A stretch of DNA of 64,000 bases from Capsicum annuum (Eukaryota; Streptophyta; Magnoliopsida; Solanales; Solanaceae): the NCBI RefSeq assembly GCF_002878395.1, contig NC_061119.1, positions 39,943,882-40,007,881 on the forward strand, given 5' to 3'. The notes under the pieces are model-generated. The model saw nothing but the letters and a program-made list of their open reading frames with translations. It did no database searches and was not told the origin of the DNA. Below are positions 9,633 through 21,308 of this stretch, in pieces. The stretch's first letter is position 1, and each line of letters starts with the position of its first letter. Both the position numbers and the translations under genes were made by a program.

Positions 9633-11330
9633 CTAGGTAGAGTTACCGCTATGTCGACTTGTCCTAGGCCTTAAACCCATTCCCTTTGACGATCTCTCAA
9701 CTCTCTCTCTAGATGGGCCTTTTGTAAGTGAATCCAACATATTATTCTTTGACTTCACATAGTTAATAGTGATAATTCCACTAAAGAGTAGTTCACTAAT
9801 GGTATTATGTCTCCATCTTATATGATAAGTTTTAACGTTGTATATCATGCTTCCTGCCCTACCTATCGCTGTTTGACTATCATAATATATACTTATTGGT
9901 GCCAAAGGTTTTGGCCAATAAGGAATATTTTTCAATAAATTTTAGATTCATTCAACTTCTTCACTGGCTTTATCTAACGCGATTCAAATTTCATTGTAGA
10001 GCGGGCAATACATGTTTGTTTGGACTATTTTCAAGAGACTACTCCTCTACCTAAAGTAAATACATATCCACTCATGAATTTTACTTCATTTGTTCCAGTG
10101 ATTCAATTTACATCACTGTATCCTTCAATTACCATTGGATATTTATTATAATGCAAAGCATAGTCTTGAGTATTTTTTAGATACTTTAAAACTTTTTTCA
10201 TTGTCATCCAACGAGTTTGATTGAGATTACTTGTGTACCAACTCAATTTACTAATAGAAGATGCTATATATGGTTGTGTATAATTCATGATATATATATC
10301 AAACTTCCCAACATTCTTGTGTAGTCCAACTTTAAGTCACTTTTACCTTCATTCATTTGAAGTGAAAAGCTCACGTCTAATGTAGTCTTGGCAATACCGA
10401 AATCGAAATACTTGAACTTGTCAAGTACCTTTTTAATATAATGAGACTGTGACAATGCCAACCCTTGTGGAGTTTTATGAATTCTTATCCTTAATATCAA
10501 ATCCGCAACTCCAAGGACTTTCATATTAAACTTGTTCTCAAGCATTCATTTCGTAGCATTTATGTCAGAAATGTCTCTACTGATGATCAATATATCATCC
10601 ACATTCAAACAAACAATGATTTTGTGATTTGGAGTATGTTTAATGTAAACACATGTATCACATCATTATCTTGAAGCCGTTTGCAAACATGGTTTGGTCA
10701 AACTTTGCATGTCACTGTTTGGGTTCTTGTTTTAGTCCATAAAGTGACTTATCAAGTTTGCACACTTTTTTTTAACCAGGAGCCACAAAACCCTTGAGTT
10801 TTTTCATGTAAATTTATTCCTCTAATTATCCATTTAGGGATGCTATTTTCATATTTATTTGATGGATTTCAAGACCATATACCACCGCTAAGGAAACTAA
10901 CATCTGAATGGACGTTATCCTTATTACATGAGAGTATGTATCAAAATAATCAAGGCCATCTTTTTGTCTAAAGCCTTTCATTACAAGTCTTGCTTTGTAT
11001 TTATCAATAATCACATCAATTTTTATTTTCCTTTTGAAGATCCATTTAGAACTTAAAGGTTTATTTTCTGGAGGAAGATCAACTAACTCCATCAACTAAC
11101 TCCCAAGTATGGTTGCTCAAGATTGAATCAATCTCATTATTGACTGCCTTTTCAAAAGGAAGCGTCCGAAGATGACATCACTTATTTAAACGTTTGAGGT
11201 TTATTTTAAAGAAGAAATATTACAAAATCTATAAAGAGTCCTAACAGGAACTATACTATCTTCAGGTGGAGTTTTATAGAGAATTTATGCATTTTTTTGA
11301 ATAGTGATACCTCGACTGTGTAGGATATTA
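9633..11330 (-). pseudogene. Copia-2 pol: RT and RNase H (broken)
   Basis: From right to left the strand reads NKPQTFK-x-VMSSSDAS, KAVNNEIDSILSNHTWELVD, then PLSSKWIFKRK...KARLVMKGFRQKDGLDYFDTYS (10826-11095), the copia RT N-terminus. The active site near 10585-10610 reads NVDD instead of YVDD. Next come KVLGVADLILRIRIHKTPQGLALSQSHYI (10285-10545), a 'MNYTQPYI' block, and RNase H with IYYDSQTAI and KSKNNMLDSLTKGP (9633-9935). A short tandem copy of GAGTTAGTTGAT near 11090-11115 shifts the frame. Several stops separate the blocks. Confidence 0.85.
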
Positions 11331-11339
11331 TGTTGATAG

Positions 11340-12718
11340 GTCCACAAACTTAGGGTATTAATCTTTAAGGAGGGATATTGTGTTGATGAGGAAAAACTAG
11401 TCTAAAATTCCATAGAGTTGACTTTCTAGAAAAGAGCCTTGATAAGACCGTGTTTCATTCGTACCTATGTATTTTTTCCCATACTTCAAACTTGATGACA
11501 CTTTACTCAGCCTTCCATAGTAGTATTGTTCTCATGACTTGGATTCATGCCCTATCCAATGAGTCATAATTCTTGTCCAATCCTTAGAAGAAGAATTAAT
11601 AGTCCTACTCTTGGAGTAGATCCTAAAGCTCACATTCTGTGTCTTCCATGTTGTAGCTTCCATGTTTAAAAAAATCATGCTTATTTACTCATTAGTAGAT
11701 TCTATAACCCTTGAGTTGTTTCATCTTAGTTCATGTCAGTAAGTAAAACTCCAGTCAAGTGATATGTTAGTGGTTCGATTCATATGTTCATCCAAGTGTT
11801 GTCCATCATTCAAGGATGAATGATCCCAAAGAGGAAATATTGTAACACCCTAAATCATTCTTTATATGTGTATAGGTCTGAACCTAGTGATTTGTAATTG
11901 TATATAATTATTAAGATCATTTCTTAGCGTGGTAAGTGCTTTGGATGTGAATTATAGCCATAAGAAACCTCTAGCACAAAGTCAAGTTAAGAACCTTTCT
12001 ATTTGGTTAAGTTTTTGTATAAGTTCTGACTAAGGTCAAATTAAAATGATCACTCTACCTATAAGTTTTCGTATAAGTTCTTACTAGGGTTAGATTCAAA
12101 TAAAGAGTTATGTGGACCATTACCCAACAAATTAAAGTCCTTCAAGTCTTCTTTCCAACATCACCAATCGTTTGTCCATCCGAGACTCGAGTAAAATGTT
12201 ACTAGCATGATGCAATGTAGTAAACCATAACAAAATGTTGCCTCATTTCACAAGGTGCAGGCCGCGTTTCAGATCTCCAAAGGTCATTAAAAAGGTTTTT
12301 TTGCCCTTATACCCCTAGAAACCTCCAACCTAATTATTTAACTCCTAAAAGGACCTAATTAGTCATAAGTTCATTGATTATCTCCTCTCTTCCTTTTCGA
12401 GACTCCAAGGCTCAAAGCTTTACAAGAAATCAAGCGTAGGATTCTTTCAAGTAGGGTTTCTCAATTTTCATGTTTCACAGGTTTGTAAAGCTATCTTTTG
12501 AGTGAGTACTCTGTTCTCCCCATAACCAACTTCAATTTTAGTTTCAAGTCATGAATCAGGTTAGGATTTTTAGGAGTTGAAATCCTTGAATTTAATTCTT
12601 GATCTCTTGATGAAATTTTGAGCATATTCTATGATTTTTAGTAAGAATTCCGTCAGTTTGAATTATTTTTATTGATTGATACCTAATACATGTCCTTTAA
12701 ATTTTAATGTGAAATTCC
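11340..12718 (+). mobile_element. 3' end of a plus-strand Ty3/gypsy element (UTR, PPT, LTR part)
   Basis: At 11808-11840 the plus strand has the motif ATTCAAGGATGAATG followed by CCCAAAGAGGAAATAT and then TGTAACACCC. The same block precedes the 3' LTR of Tekay-1 at about 21276-21309. So 11340-11840 is 3' untranslated sequence and the LTR begins at 11841. The LTR continues to about 12718, where a different repeat starts; no clear TACA end is found. Its pol is missing. Confidence 0.65.
11825..11840 (+). other. Polypurine tract of the orphan gypsy 3' end
   Basis: CCCAAAGAGGAAATAT, directly before the LTR TG. Primes plus-strand DNA synthesis in LTR retroelements. Confidence 0.6.
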
Positions 12719-13193
12719 AGCTTATGATTAGAAGTACCACATCAATATAACACATGAGATATGTTGGGTATATAAATAAGCAAGCTTACTACCTAGTGGT
12801 GCATTTTAGAGTCGTGCGGCTCTAGGCCAAGAGTGAACAATATCACTAGTGGGTTGGTCCATTACAAATATACTAGATCCACTCCTCTGTTAACCTTATT
12901 TATGTGGGTCAGAGTTCAAACTGAGTCTATGAAAATTCCAATAAGGCAAAAAAACCTTAATCTTGAGTCTAGGCAAATCATATTAGGTAGGGCTAATCTT
13001 AGTGAGGACATTGAATCCATAAAAGGTGTTGTATGTGGCACTCTAGCTTAGGATTAGAAGTCTCACATTGGCAAAATATAGGAGCGATGTTGGGTATATA
13101 AGTAAACAAGTTTTACTCTCTTGTGACAGATTTTAAAGTTGTACAGGTGTAGGTTCAGACTGGATAATATCACTAGTGAGCTGGACAGTTACA
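12719..13193. repeat. TRIM-like unit: two ~149-bp direct repeats
   Basis: Copies at about 12719-12866 and 13044-13193 share GATTAGAAGT, ATGTTGGGTATATAA, ATATCACTAGTG and an ending GG(T)CCATTACA/GGACAGTTACA. About 175 bp of unique DNA lies between. A miniature LTR element (TRIM) would look like this, but I find no clear PBS or PPT. They could also be tandem LTR remnants of the neighbouring gypsy piece. Confidence 0.5.
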
Positions 13194-13823
13194 TTAGCCT
13201 CACATTGGTATCTAAAAAGTAAATGAGATATCCTATGAATATGATAGTTTTCTATAAATGAGTAAATGAAATCTGATCTGTTATACTTTTTCATTCAATA
13301 AAGTATAATTAAATATGAGGTGTATTTTAATAAAATACAAAATACACTTGATCTAAAACTTTTTTGTGATGTTTTCACACCTCAACTATGAGCTTTTCCT
13401 TTTTTTTTTCATATTGATGATAGTTAATTAATAAAAAAGAAACATCTGATAGTTGAAGTGTGAAACTCACAAATAAGAAAAAGTTCATACGTGTTTTGTC
13501 AACTCTTATATAGTCCATATTATTTGTTATATCAACCAAACTTATAAATTCCACAATAAGAGTAAAAGATCTTTAACTAACCAAACAAAACAAATTAGAT
13601 TATGATTTCTAAACAAACAACAATTTCCATTGGCTTCTTGCTTGCAACTACTATTTCAACAAATTCCCCGGTGAAAATAACCGACTTGTGTGCAAGCACT
13701 AACAAAATTAATATCTCAAAAGGTCACTCAATTATTAAAATCTATCTTTAAATTTCATTGAACCTTCTTTTGTATCAATAATATCACTCAACTTAGCTCT
13801 TTTATCTCTAAAATCACTCGACT
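13194..13823. other. AT-rich stretch, nothing recognised
   Basis: I find no protein domain. There are mirror-like words around 13370-13480 (CACACCTCAACTATGA with GATAGTTGAAGTGTGA), which might be ends of a small inverted-repeat element. It ends at the target site of Tekay-1. Confidence 0.4.
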
Positions 13824-14097
13824 AAATATGTAACACCAGTGTTTCCCTAGTATAATCTATGTCCCAGTGCATGAGTATTCGCATATAAAAATTTCCAAAC
13901 ACTCATTATTTTTTAGTTTAGAGCCTAACATTACATAGGAAATTCAATTAGCTTTCCAATGATATAAAATACGCCCAAAATCCGATAACCGGGTAAGAAG
14001 TTATGGCGATTTTAAGTTTCATTCATTAGACCCCGTCATTTTAACCCTTAACGCGTCACGGAGAAAGTCCAAATGATAATTGTCAATTTCCAGTATG

Positions 14098-14301
14098 ACT
14101 CCACGATCATGGCACATCGTGGAGTAGACCAATTTTTCGTTTGGCAATTTCCAGTAGGCCTCCGCGATGTTGGCACATCGCGGAGGTGGCCAAATTGGCA
14201 TTCCAAAGGCTTACCGTGATAGCTCTACATTGTGGTATTTGTCCAGGTCCCAATTGTCCCTTTTCCAGTGGCTTGGCGTGATAGTGGCGCATCGCGCCAA
14301 G
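14098..14301. repeat. Array of four GC-rich palindromes in Tekay-1 5' LTR
   Basis: Palindromes at 14098-14125 (10-bp arms), 14159-14186 (12-bp perfect arms CCTCCGCGATGT, loop TGGC), 14212-14237 and 14272-14301 (11-bp arms, one mismatch). Each has CGnGAT on the left and ATCGnG on the right, with centres 52-62 bp apart. The same array is in the 3' LTR. Confidence 0.9.
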
Positions 14302-15550
14302 GCCAAAAATTGGGATCTTCAGTTTTCAGCTTCAGTTTTTAAATTTGTTCAAGGGTATTTGGGTCTTTTACCATGACCCTAATTAACCTAAAATATGAAA
14401 TTTAACCCCTAAACACCCTAAGTAGTCATCATTATTTCAATTCTTCAAACAATATAATATACTCTTTTCAAGAACCAGAAATCCGAGCTCTCAAATTCAA
14501 GGCCAATCCTGAAGAACTCACCTAGAAACTTCAAGAAATTCATTATCCCAGGTATGTTAGATGTTCATCCATGGATCCCTTTCATCCATGGAGTCAAAAT
14601 ATCATATTTTAATTACCAAGTTATAATCTTTCCAAGCTAATGTACTATTGATTTTATACCATGTTACCATGAAATTATTGATATCATTCAATCCTCCATG
14701 TTTTTATGTTATTATTTATTGAATTAAACCATGATTTATATCTATTATGTTTAATTCATGCTATTCCATAAGTTCCATGACATTCCTATGATTGTTTTTA
14801 ACCATGAACTACCAGTGTTTGGTAAAATGCCTATAAGAGTGATTAATTTAATAAAAGCCTTCATGCTTTGTCCCCCTAGCGTTAGTGTCAATTTTTCATT
14901 GTTGTTTTTGAGTTCTGGGGGTATTGAATACCCAAAAACCATAGTTGTTATGTAATCTAGTCTCAGTACATTATAGAATACTCTTTAGAACATACTATGA
15001 GCATTATCAGTATAGTCAGCTATCAGTCAGTTAAACTCAGAACAGTCTAGTATTTCAGTGTCTTTCAGTTAGGAGTAGGATTTAACACCGAGCGAGTGTA
15101 GAGATGGCAGTTTCCCCATCAGATAGGCAGAGTCATTTGTAGCAGTCCCTATACTCCAGAACTACCTAGCCAGCATAGGATATGAGAAGTCACCCGTCAG
15201 ATTAGGCTTGACTATCTCGCAAGGGCCACCCATCAGTTCAGGCTTGACACCCTTAGTCCTTTGGACATTATATCAGTTTAGTGGCTCCACACAACCAGAT
15301 TTAGTACCCGTGGTATAGTATTAACTCCCGTCTAACTGGGATTACAGGGTGGACCCTGTTTAGCTCAAATTCGGGAATATCAGTTAGATGATACCTCCCA
15401 CCGTCTCAGTTACAGTCCTAATTCAGTTATGCAGTCCTAGCGCTATTTGACTAAAACATACAAATATTAGTATTTTTTTAGTATTTCAGTTTACAAATTT
15501 TACTCAGTCCAAGTTATATGCTTGTCATGAATCCCAGTGTCTACAGATTT

Positions 15551-15604
15551 TCATGTATCTTCAGTATTTATTAACTGTCATGTATCTTCAGTATTTATTG
15601 ACTG
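15551..15604. repeat. 27-bp tandem repeat in 5' LTR
   Basis: Two near-identical units beginning TCATGTATCTTCAGTATTTA; a third, diverged unit follows. The 3' LTR has fewer units. Confidence 0.85.
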
Positions 15605-15784
15605 TCATGCATACTCGGTATTTATAGATTCTCCATATTTTCAGTATCTATAGATTTTATGTTCTCTACTCAGTACTTCAACATGCATATTCAGTTAATT
15701 ATTAGTTCTGTTCATGAAACTATGGTTATCATCCTACATTATTTAGCATACCAGTACATTTAAAGTACTGATTGCATACCTTTC

Positions 15785-15888
15785 TTTTGCGCTATGATGT
15801 ATTATATCATAGGTGCTGACGCTCAGTTCCTGGAACTTTTGCACTATGATGTATTATATCATAGGTGCTGATGCTCAGTTCCTGGACC
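15785..15888. repeat. 52-bp tandem duplication in 5' LTR
   Basis: Two units, each with TTTTGC, the dyad CTATGAT-N7-ATCATAG, and GGTGCTGA-GCTCAGTTCCTGGA. The 3' LTR has one unit, so the duplication arose after insertion or in the 5' copy only. Confidence 0.9.
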
Positions 15889-16325
15889 GTGCTTAGACTT
15901 CACTTCTCAGGCTATCAACAGTACAATAGCAGTGGTGAGTCCTCATCATTCAAGGATAAATTATTTTACTTTATATCTCTATTTCAGTCGTTAGCAGAGT
16001 TAGTTGGGGGACTATCCCATCAACTCATATTCTGTCAGTCAGTTTTAGAGACTTTTCAGACATTAGAGTCTGTTATTCAGTATTTAGATTTTCAGTTGAC
16101 ATGTCAGTTTATCAGTATTTAATCAGATTAAGTTAGTTTTTCTATAGATTCATATTTCAGTATTAGTTCAGTCATAAAACCTTATGGCAATATCTGATGT
16201 TTTCCACAATTATGATATTATTATTCAGTGCTCACAACAGGTACCAACTCATGGGATAGATTATGGTCCCTCAGTTTTGTAAGCACCATATGATGACTAG
16301 GGTTAAGTCTCGGGGCATTATAAAC

Positions 16326-16343
16326 TTGGTATCAGAGCCTAAG
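16326..16343 (+). other. Primer-binding site of Tekay-1
   Basis: TTGGTATCAGAGCCTAAG, complementary to the 3' end of initiator tRNA-Met, three bases after the LTR. Confidence 0.95.
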
Positions 16344-16524
16344 AGTATCCTAGAAAGTCTGAAAGCCGCATCAAGTAGAGTCTTGTGCATGGGTATGTAG
16401 CGCACCACACTTATGGACGAGAGGCTACGAGGCATTTAGGAAAAGTTTCCCTTCTTTCAGTATTCATGTTGTCCAAGTGAGCATGAGCTTAATTTAAACT
16501 CCTTTTCTAATCCATTTACAGAAC

Positions 16525-17735
16525 ATGCCTCCCAAGAAGAACGAAAGAGGAACAGGAAACCATCCAACCCCTAAGCCCGTCCAGGCAGATCCTCTGGATG
16601 TGTATGTCTCGCATACAGAATACAGAACTGCATTCACTACTCTTGATAACTCTATCGTAGCACAAAATAAATGGCCAGCTACTGTTCTGGCTAAGCTAGT
16701 TGCCAATACTACTGCAACCAAAATTTAGGACTTCACCCAGATGAATCCTCCTTCTTTCACAAGATCCAAGTCTAAAGAGGATCCACAGGAATTCTTAGAT
16801 ATAGTTTAGAAAGTTATGGATACTATGAGGGTGACATCTAGTCAAAGTGATGAGTTAGATGTATACCAGTTACAGGATATAGCCCATACTTGGTTTAACA
16901 AGTGGAAGGTTGATAGGGGTGTAGATCCAAAGGCTGCAGAATGGGAAGAGTTTGTCACTACTTTCTTAGATAGATTCTTCCTATTAGAGTTGAGGAAGGA
17001 CAAAGTGTTAGAATTTATTAACTTGAGCCAGGGAAACATGAGCGTAAGGGAGTATTCCCCCAAGTTTACTCAGTTAGCTAGATATGCTCCTCATGTGGTA
17101 GTTGATAACAGGTCCAAGATGAGTAAGTTTGTGTCCGGTATATTTGATAGTGTGGTCAAGGAGTGCAGAACTGCACTACTGATTAGTGAGATAGACTTGT
17201 CTAGGCTGATGGTCTATGCTCAACAGATAGAGTACTAGAAGATTAAGAAGAGGAAGAGAGAAAACAAGAGGGCTAGGACGAGTAGCTTTAACTTCAGTCA
17301 GCCAAAGTCAGAGAGTGGTAAGCATCCTCAGTTTCATCAGAGGTTTTCATCCCCAGGACCTTCTTCAGCCAGTGCTCCCGTACCTAAATTTAAAAATAAT
17401 AGTAGGGATAGAGCACCAGGCTCTAAGTCCCAAGTCAGTGTTAGTAGTGATCATACAAATCCTCTATGTTAGAAATGTGGCAGACACCATCAGAGTAAGT
17501 ATAGAGCGGGTAGTGATATGTGCTTTGGGTGTGGCAAGCCAGGCCATCAGATTCGGGAGTGTCGGGTAGTTTCTCAGAAAGATAGGGATGTGCACCAATA
17601 GGGCCAATCCCATTAGTCGTCAGTTCCATCCGGTCGCCCAACTCAGCAAAGTGCCGCTTCCAGTGCTACCAGTGGTCAGCTTTCGAACAGATTATGTACT
17701 CTTCAGTCCTTCTAAGATTAGGAAAATTCTTCTGA
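16525..17735 (+). pseudogene. Tekay-1 gag (broken)
   Basis: The start MPPKKNERGTGNHP at 16525 is the usual start of this clade. A long piece at 16816-17238 includes the Retrotrans_gag core: ELDVYQLQDIAHTWFNKW, EFVTTFLDRFFLLELRKDKV, MSVREYSPKFTQLARYAPH. An intact zinc knuckle CFGCGKPGHQIREC lies at 17521-17562. Gag would make the capsid that packages element RNA. TAG stops occur at several places where relatives have CAG (for example near 16726, 16807, 17236, 17469 and 17599), so no full protein can be made. Confidence 0.9.
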
Positions 17736-20700
17736 CATAGTTACTGATATGTTGCAGGTCTTTCACTTATATGTTTATGCTTTACTAGACCCCGGAGTTT
17801 CTCTTTCTTTTGTAACTCTATATATAGCTATTAATTTCGGAGTCAGTCCCAAAACTCTAGCAGAGCCCCTTTTAGTGTCTACCCATTAGGTGTTTCCATT
17901 ATAGCTAGACAGGTATACAGGAACTATCCAGTCACAATATCTTAGAAAGTTACCTCAGTTGATCTCGTGGAGTTAGAGATGATGGATTTTTGACGTCATT
18001 CTCGGTATGGATTGGCTCCACTTATGCTATGCCTCAGTTGATTATAGAAATGGAATAGTTCATTTTCATTTCCTAAATGAACTAGTCCTTGAATAGAGGT
18101 ATAGTACTATAACTCTTAGGGGTTAATTAATTTCGTACCTTAGAGTGAGAAAAATGATATCCAAGGGATGTGTCTACCATCTTGTGCGAGTCAAAGACTC
18201 TAACTTAGAAACTCCAACTTTTGAGTCAGTTTTAGTTGTTAGGGAATTTCCAGATGTGTTCGCAGAAGATCTCCCCAGAGTTCCTCCTGAAAGGGAAATA
18301 AACTTCGAAATAGACCTTCTTCCAAATACTCAGTCCATATCTATTCCGCCATATAGAATGACTCCAGTTGAACTCAAAGATTTAAAAGAACAGTTAAAGG
18401 ATCTCCTAGATAAGGGATTCCTCAGACCCAACATCTCCCCGTAGGGTGCACCTATTCATTCGTACATAAGAAAGATGGTTTTCTCAGAATGTTATAGAGT
18501 ACCGCCAGTTGAACAAGGTCATAGTCAAGAATAAATATCCACTTCCTAAAATTAATGACTTATTTGATAACCTTTAGGGTGCCAGTTACTTTTCCAAAAT
18601 AGACCTCAGATCAGGCTATCATCAGCTCAGGGCCAGGGAATGTGACATTTCGAAAATAGCTTTCTAAACTCAGTATGGTCACTTCAAATTTCTAGTCATG
18701 TCCTTTGGTCTTACCAATTCCCCAACAGCCTTCATAGACTTGATGAACCGAGTGTTCAAGCTGTACTTGGACATGTTCATCATAGTTTTCATTGATGACA
18801 TTCTTGTTTACTCCCGTAGCGAAACTGATCATTCAGACCATCTCAGAATAGTATTACAAACTCTTAGAGCTCACCAGCTATTTGCTAAATTCAGTAAGTG
18901 TGAATTCTGTCTAAGATCAATAGCTTTTCTTGGCCATATTATTTCTGATGATGGCATTAGAGTTGATCCTCAAAAGACTGAAGTTTCTTAGGTTTAGCTG
19001 AGAAATTGTCCTAGACCTATCTCTCCATCATATATCAGGAGTTTCTTAGGTTTAGCTGGCTATTACCATCGTTTTGTTGAAGGATTTTATTTTATTAAAT
19101 CCCATATGTCCAAATTAACTCAAAAGAAAGTTCAGATTCATGGGAGAAGAATTTTTAAGAGTTGAAGACTCGACTCACCTCAGCCCAGTCTTGACTTTAC
19201 TAGATGGTTCAGATGGTTTTGTTATGTACTGTGATGCATCTAGAGTAGGTTTGGGTTATGCTCTTATGTAGAGAGGTAAGGTCATAGCCTATGCCTCTAG
19301 ACAACTTAAACCCCATAAGAAAAATTACCCTACTCATGATCTTGAGTTAGCAACTGTAGTATTTGCCTTAAAGATTTGGAGGAATTACTTGTATGGGGTG
19401 CATGTAGATGTGTTCACAGATCACAAAAGCATACAGTATGTGTTCTCTCAGAAAGATTTAAATCTGCGTTAGAGAAGGTGGTTAGAGTTATTAAAAGATT
19501 ATGACATAAGTGTTCTGTATCATTCGGGCAAGGCCAATGTAGTGGCTGATGCTCTCAGTAGATTATCCATTGGTAGTGTAGCTCATGTTGAGAATGGTAA
19601 GAAGTAGTTAGCTCAGGAAGTTCATCAGCTTGCCCGACTAGGTATCCGCTTACTCGATTCAGTAGAAGGTAGTGTATGGGTTTAGAGTAGCTCAGAATTA
19701 TCTCTAGTTTTTGAGGTAAAGAAAAAGTAGGATAGAGATCCCAGTATGGTTAAGTTGAAAGAATCAGTCAGAGATCAAAAAGTGGAGGTTTTCTCCCAAG
19801 GTAGAGATGCTATTTGCGTTGTCAGGGTAGATTGTGTGTGCCTGGTGTAGATGACTTTAAGCAACGAATTCTTACAAAGGCACTTGGTGCACATTACTCT
19901 ATTCATCCAAGGACCACTAAGATGTACTGCAATTTGCGTGATATCTATTAGTGGAGTGGGATAAAGAGGGATATTGTAGGGTTTATGGCTAAGTGCTTTA
20001 CATGCTAGCAAGTTAAGATTGAGCACCAGTGGGTCCATATAGGAGTTTAGTATTCCCACTTAGAATTGGGAGGAAGTGAACATGGACTTTGTGATGGGTT
20101 TGCCTCGTACTCGTCATCAGCATAATTCTATTTAGGTTATTATAGATAGGATAACCAAATCATCTCATTTCTTGCCAGTCCATACCTCTTATTCAGCTGA
20201 GGACTATGCTAAACTCTATCTCAGAGAGTTGGTTAGGTTGCATGGTGTTCCCTTATCTATCATCTCCGATAGAGGTACCCAGTTTACCTCTCACTTCTAG
20301 AAAGCATTCCAAAAGGGTATTGGTACCCAAGTCCATCTCAGTACATCTTTCCACCCTCAGACAAGTGGTCAAGTAGAACGGACCATTCAGACTCTAAAAG
20401 ATATACTGAGATCATGTGTAGTTAATTTTAAAGGTAGTTGGGATGACCACTTGCCTTTGATTGAATTTGCATATAATAACAGCTATCATTCCAGTATCCG
20501 TATGGCTCCATTTGAGGCTCTCTATGGTAGGATATATTGATCTCCAATTAGTTGGTTTGTAGTAGGTGAGGCCACAATAGTAAGGCGTGACTTGGTGTTT
20601 GATGCATTAGAGAAGGTTCAGTTGATTAGAGAAAGGCTTAGGGATGCCTAGAGCCAACAAAAATCATACACAGATGTAAGAACGAAAGATCTTGAGTTTG

Positions 20701-21095
20701 AGATCGATGATTTTGTATACTTGAAAATCTTTCCCATGAAGGGAGTGAAGAGACTCAACAATAAAGGGAAACTTAGTCCTCGATATGTAGGACTCTTCAA
20801 AATTCTCATTCATTTTGGAAAGGCAGCTTACAAGCTTGTGTTGCCTTTAGATTTAGCCTCAATACACCTAGTGTTCTATGTCTTATTGTTGAAAAAGTAT
20901 ATTAGTTATCAGGCTGTAGTTGTTCCCTTAGAAAATGTTGATATTCATAACAGTCTTTCCTTTGAGGAAGTTCCAGTCGAAATTCTTGATCATCAAGTTC
21001 GTAGACTAAGGAACAAAGAAGTTCCATTGGTCAAAGTTCTTTGGGGGAATCAGTCCATTGAGGGAGCCACTTGGGAAGAAGAAGCATATATGTGA
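17736..21095 (+). pseudogene. Tekay-1 pol (PR-RT-RNase H-IN-chromodomain, broken)
   Basis: Protease has LLDPGVSLSFVT (about 17785) and FDVILGMDWL (about 17988-18020). RT: EFPDVFAEDLPRVPPEREI and RMTPVELKDLKEQL (18145-18444), then [12 protein letters not shown] and the FIDD active site (18698-18991). RNase H: MYCDASRVGLG near 19225, FTDHKS near 19418. Integrase: CFTC zinc-finger half near 20000, D (NMDFVMGLPRT, about 20080), D (ISDRGTQFTS, about 20260) and E ([10 protein letters not shown], about 20370). The tail at 20721-21095 ends in HQVRRLRNKEVPLVKVLWGN, chromodomain-like. Frameshift near 18450; many TAG stops. Confidence 0.92.
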
Positions 21096-21294
21096 ATTTC
21101 AGTATAAGGTACCAATCTTCTTAAGATTTCTCTCTATCATATTCAATTTCAGTTGCACATCATGTTCATATCAATCATGCATTAACAAATCAGTTCAGTC
21201 ATGCATTCCCTACATCAGATATGCATGTTCAGTGTGTAAGCTCAATCCATCAGTTTTTCCAGCTTAACCAGTTTTATTCGAGGATGAATGATCC

Positions 21295-21308
21295 CCAGGG
21301 GAAAATAT
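21295..21308 (+). other. Polypurine tract of Tekay-1
   Basis: CCAGGGGAAAATAT directly before the 3' LTR, preceded by ATTCGAGGATGAATG (21276-21290), a block repeated at the same place in the other chromoviruses here. Confidence 0.8.

Larger units (their letters stand above)
8238..11330 (-). mobile_element. Ty1/copia retrotransposon, 5'-truncated (Copia-2)
   Basis: Minus-strand element with RT and RNase H pieces (9633-11330) and a 3' LTR (8238-9096). Gag, protease and integrase are absent. On the right the recognisable protein stops near 11330, where 3' sequence of a plus-strand gypsy element begins. On the left the LTR abuts the LINE fragment. Confidence 0.82.
13829..16322 (+). repeat. Tekay-1 5' LTR (2494 bp)
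   Basis: Begins TGTAACACC and ends GGGGCATTATA, a decayed form of the GGGGCGTTACA end of the 3' copy. It holds a four-palindrome array (14098-14301), a 27-bp tandem repeat (15551-15604) and a 52-bp tandem duplication (15785-15888) that the 3' LTR lacks. Confidence 0.93.

Noticed and set aside
14098..14301. CRISPR-like spaced repeats
   Set aside because: Units are diverged palindromes inside a plant LTR, present in both LTRs, with no spacer logic or cas genes.
16326..16343. tRNA-Met-like sequence
   Set aside because: It is a primer-binding site: only the tRNA 3'-end complement is present, with no cloverleaf.
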